Shown here in pieces: positions 6,005 to 7,213 of a DNA stretch of 7,213 nucleotides. The stretch is taken from contig DAHWHV010000568.1 of the NCBI GenBank assembly GCA_027335545.1, forward strand, positions 1-7,213, written 5' to 3'. The position numbers and the translations under genes were made by a program. The notes beneath the pieces were generated by a model, which saw only the letters and a program-made list of their open reading frames with translations, ran no database searches and was not told the origin of the DNA. How positions within the stretch are numbered: position 1 is the stretch's first letter; every line of letters starts with the position of its first letter. The DNA comes from Clostridia bacterium (GTDB lineage Bacteria; Bacillota_E; RBS10-35; JAJYVN01).

Positions 6005-7213
6005 CGATGACCTGGCCAAAAACATGACGCGGAGCGACCGCGGGTCCTCTCCGCGCCGTCCGCCGGCCAGGCACTCCCCTTTCCGCCTCGGTTTCGCCGC
6101 CCCCCGGCCTGCGCACCGGTGTCGCTCTGCTCGGGGAAGGGCCAAAGGCCACAGCGGACGTCAAACCTTTCGTGCCGTGCGCGCCGAGCGAGCGAGAGCG
6201 CGATGTGGTCCTGGCACGCCAGCGGTTGCCCACGCGGTTCGTCGGGCCGGCGTCGGGCCGGCGCCCCCGGACCGCCGCCCGACGGCGAAAGGCGCGGGCT
6301 TTCCCTCGCGGGCCGGGACTGGGGGGGGCCTCCAAGAGGCGAGGCATGCGGCATGAGCACGCGGGCGCCGCAACGCCTGCCACCGATGGGCGCGGCCGTG
6401 GCCCCGTGGGGAGGGATGCCAGGAAGCGCCCGAGCCCCGGGCGACCAGGCCTCTGCCGCGTGCCCGGTTGGGAAGCGTCTCACGGGCCGCCCGCACACCC
6501 TATATGAACGTGACTTCCCCATGATGGCGCCACGCCCGCCCCATGAACCCCTCAGCCGGTCCCACACCTCCGCCGCAGGCGACCTCATCCCCAAACGGGT
6601 GTGCGGCGGCGGGCCACCGCTCGCAGCGCCACGCCTCCCCCGCATATACCACGGCCTCCGCCGGGCCCCCGCTGGACGGATGAGCCCATCCGTGCGGGCA
6701 AGTGGACCACCCGGGGCTGTACCAACGGCCCTACCACACCGGAGATATCGGCCCGCCTGGACGTACCTGTATGGCCCTTCGTCCCTTGCCGAGGCGTCCC
6801 TCGCGTCGCACGCTGCTACCATGCGCGGCTTGGTCAAGGGTCTCGCTGGTGCGGGTGGTGGCGGGGATCCAGGCAGTGCCCCCGTCAGGGCTGGGCGCGA
6901 CGGCGGTGACGGCATCGGGCCGCGGTTCGCCCAGTGAGCGCCCAAGGCGTGAAGCCGGTCGCCGGCGGGTCCAGGGCGCCCCTGCCGGCGCGCCGCATCC
7001 GCCTGCGACCGTGACCTCCGCGAGCGCCCCGGCTGGCCTGGGGGCGAGGCGCGAGGGGAGTGGGGCGAAGCAACGGGCGGCCACGTGTCGGTCGGGCGCC
7101 GGTGCGTGGCCATCGGCGGCGCGGGCGAAAGGACGCGCGGGCCGGAGCCGGGGCTTCGGGGTGCCGGGGCTCTGCGCCAGCGAGGGCGTGGTTAAGCGCG
7201 TGCCAAGGTTGCG
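6005..7213. other. About 1.2 kb with no recognisable gene upstream of the activator
   Basis: Long frames cross this region on both strands (for example 6119-6937 plus, and a minus-strand frame running from 7113 into the activator). Their translations are Arg/Pro/Gly/Ala-rich, contain no domain I recognise and lack good ribosome sites, so I do not call them. I found no tRNA arms and no rRNA, RNase P or SRP signatures. A small perfect dyad lies at 6676-6693. A TATATG at 6501-6506 lacks a matching -35. The activator promoter should lie in the first few hundred bases but is not identifiable with confidence. Confidence 0.45.
6676..6693. repeat. 7-bp stem with 4-base loop
   Basis: ACGGATG (6676-6682) and CATCCGT (6687-6693) are exact reverse complements around AGCC. 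On the left GCCCCCGC (6665-6672) and on the right GCGGGC (6694-6699) could extend it imperfectly. It lies in the uncoded 1.2 kb region. It might be a regulatory hairpin or chance in GC-rich DNA. Confidence 0.3.

Noticed and set aside
6159..6164. TTGACG on the minus strand as the activator -35 box
   Set aside because: The hexamer is good but no acceptable -10 lies 16-18 bases downstream.
6640..6730. Possible T-box leader on the minus strand (GGGTGGTCCAC followed by a hairpin ending CATCCGTCC)
   Set aside because: Only GGGTGG of the conserved T-box sequence matches; the ACCGCG part is absent, no Stem I motifs are visible upstream and no aminoacyl-tRNA synthetase or amino-acid gene follows.
6706..6780. 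Short stretch resembling a LuxR-type helix (T-T-P-E-I-S-A-R-L-D-V-P)
   Set aside because: Only about a dozen residues fit, without the flanking helices; the surrounding frame is not gene-like.
6119..6937. 272-codon plus-strand frame as a gene
   Set aside because: Low-complexity Pro/Arg/Gly/Ala composition, no motif, no ribosome site; typical of random open frames in very GC-rich DNA.
6005..7113. N-terminal extension of the activator frame or a long overlapping minus-strand protein
   Set aside because: The frame running from 7113 is a different frame from the ferredoxin domain and overlaps it; composition is noncoding-like.

Overview
The window is very GC-rich (sampled coding lines are about 73% G+C) with GC-biased third positions. 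Four of the five recognised genes whose true stop is visible use TGA. Corrinoid-protein activation and cobalamin-type methyl transfer sit beside sparse, poorly coding DNA. This would suit a high-GC anaerobe or thermophile, perhaps a Symbiobacterium/Thermaerobacter-like Bacillota or a Chloroflexota member, but the assignment is an inference and cannot be fixed from this window.

Layout from left to right: (1) positions 3-677, plus strand, hold the C-terminal end of a large glycoside-hydrolase-like protein with a beta-sandwich sugar-binding fold; its start lies outside. (2) About 720 bases without a convincing gene carry two strong GC hairpins. (3) Two small plus-strand helix-turn-helix proteins (about 1398-1682 and 1742-2101) lie in visibly lower-GC DNA and look like accessory or mobile-element regulators. 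(4) About 720 bases of mostly featureless DNA separate these convergently from a minus-strand cluster. (5) That cluster, read right to left, holds a corrinoid-activation protein of the RACo/RamA type (2Fe-2S ferredoxin domain followed by an ASKHA ATPase domain) and then a stand-alone homocysteine S-methyltransferase domain. (6) The last 1.2 kb has no recognisable gene.

The methyltransferase and the activator make functional sense together. Corrinoid enzymes that transfer methyl groups lose activity when Co(I) is oxidised to Co(II); RACo/RamA proteins use ATP and an iron-sulfur electron path to restore Co(I). A homocysteine methyltransferase domain without its own cobalamin or reactivation domains needs a separate corrinoid protein and activator. 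The corrinoid protein is not in this window.

The most unusual feature is an in-frame amber TAG codon (minus strand, 5347-5345) that splits the activator exactly between its ferredoxin half and its ATPase half. The reading frame is the same on both sides and all diagnostic motifs are intact. The gene may be split into two polypeptides, broken by one substitution or sequencing error, or read through. Read-through as pyrrolysine is worth testing because this amino acid is known from corrinoid methyltransfer systems.
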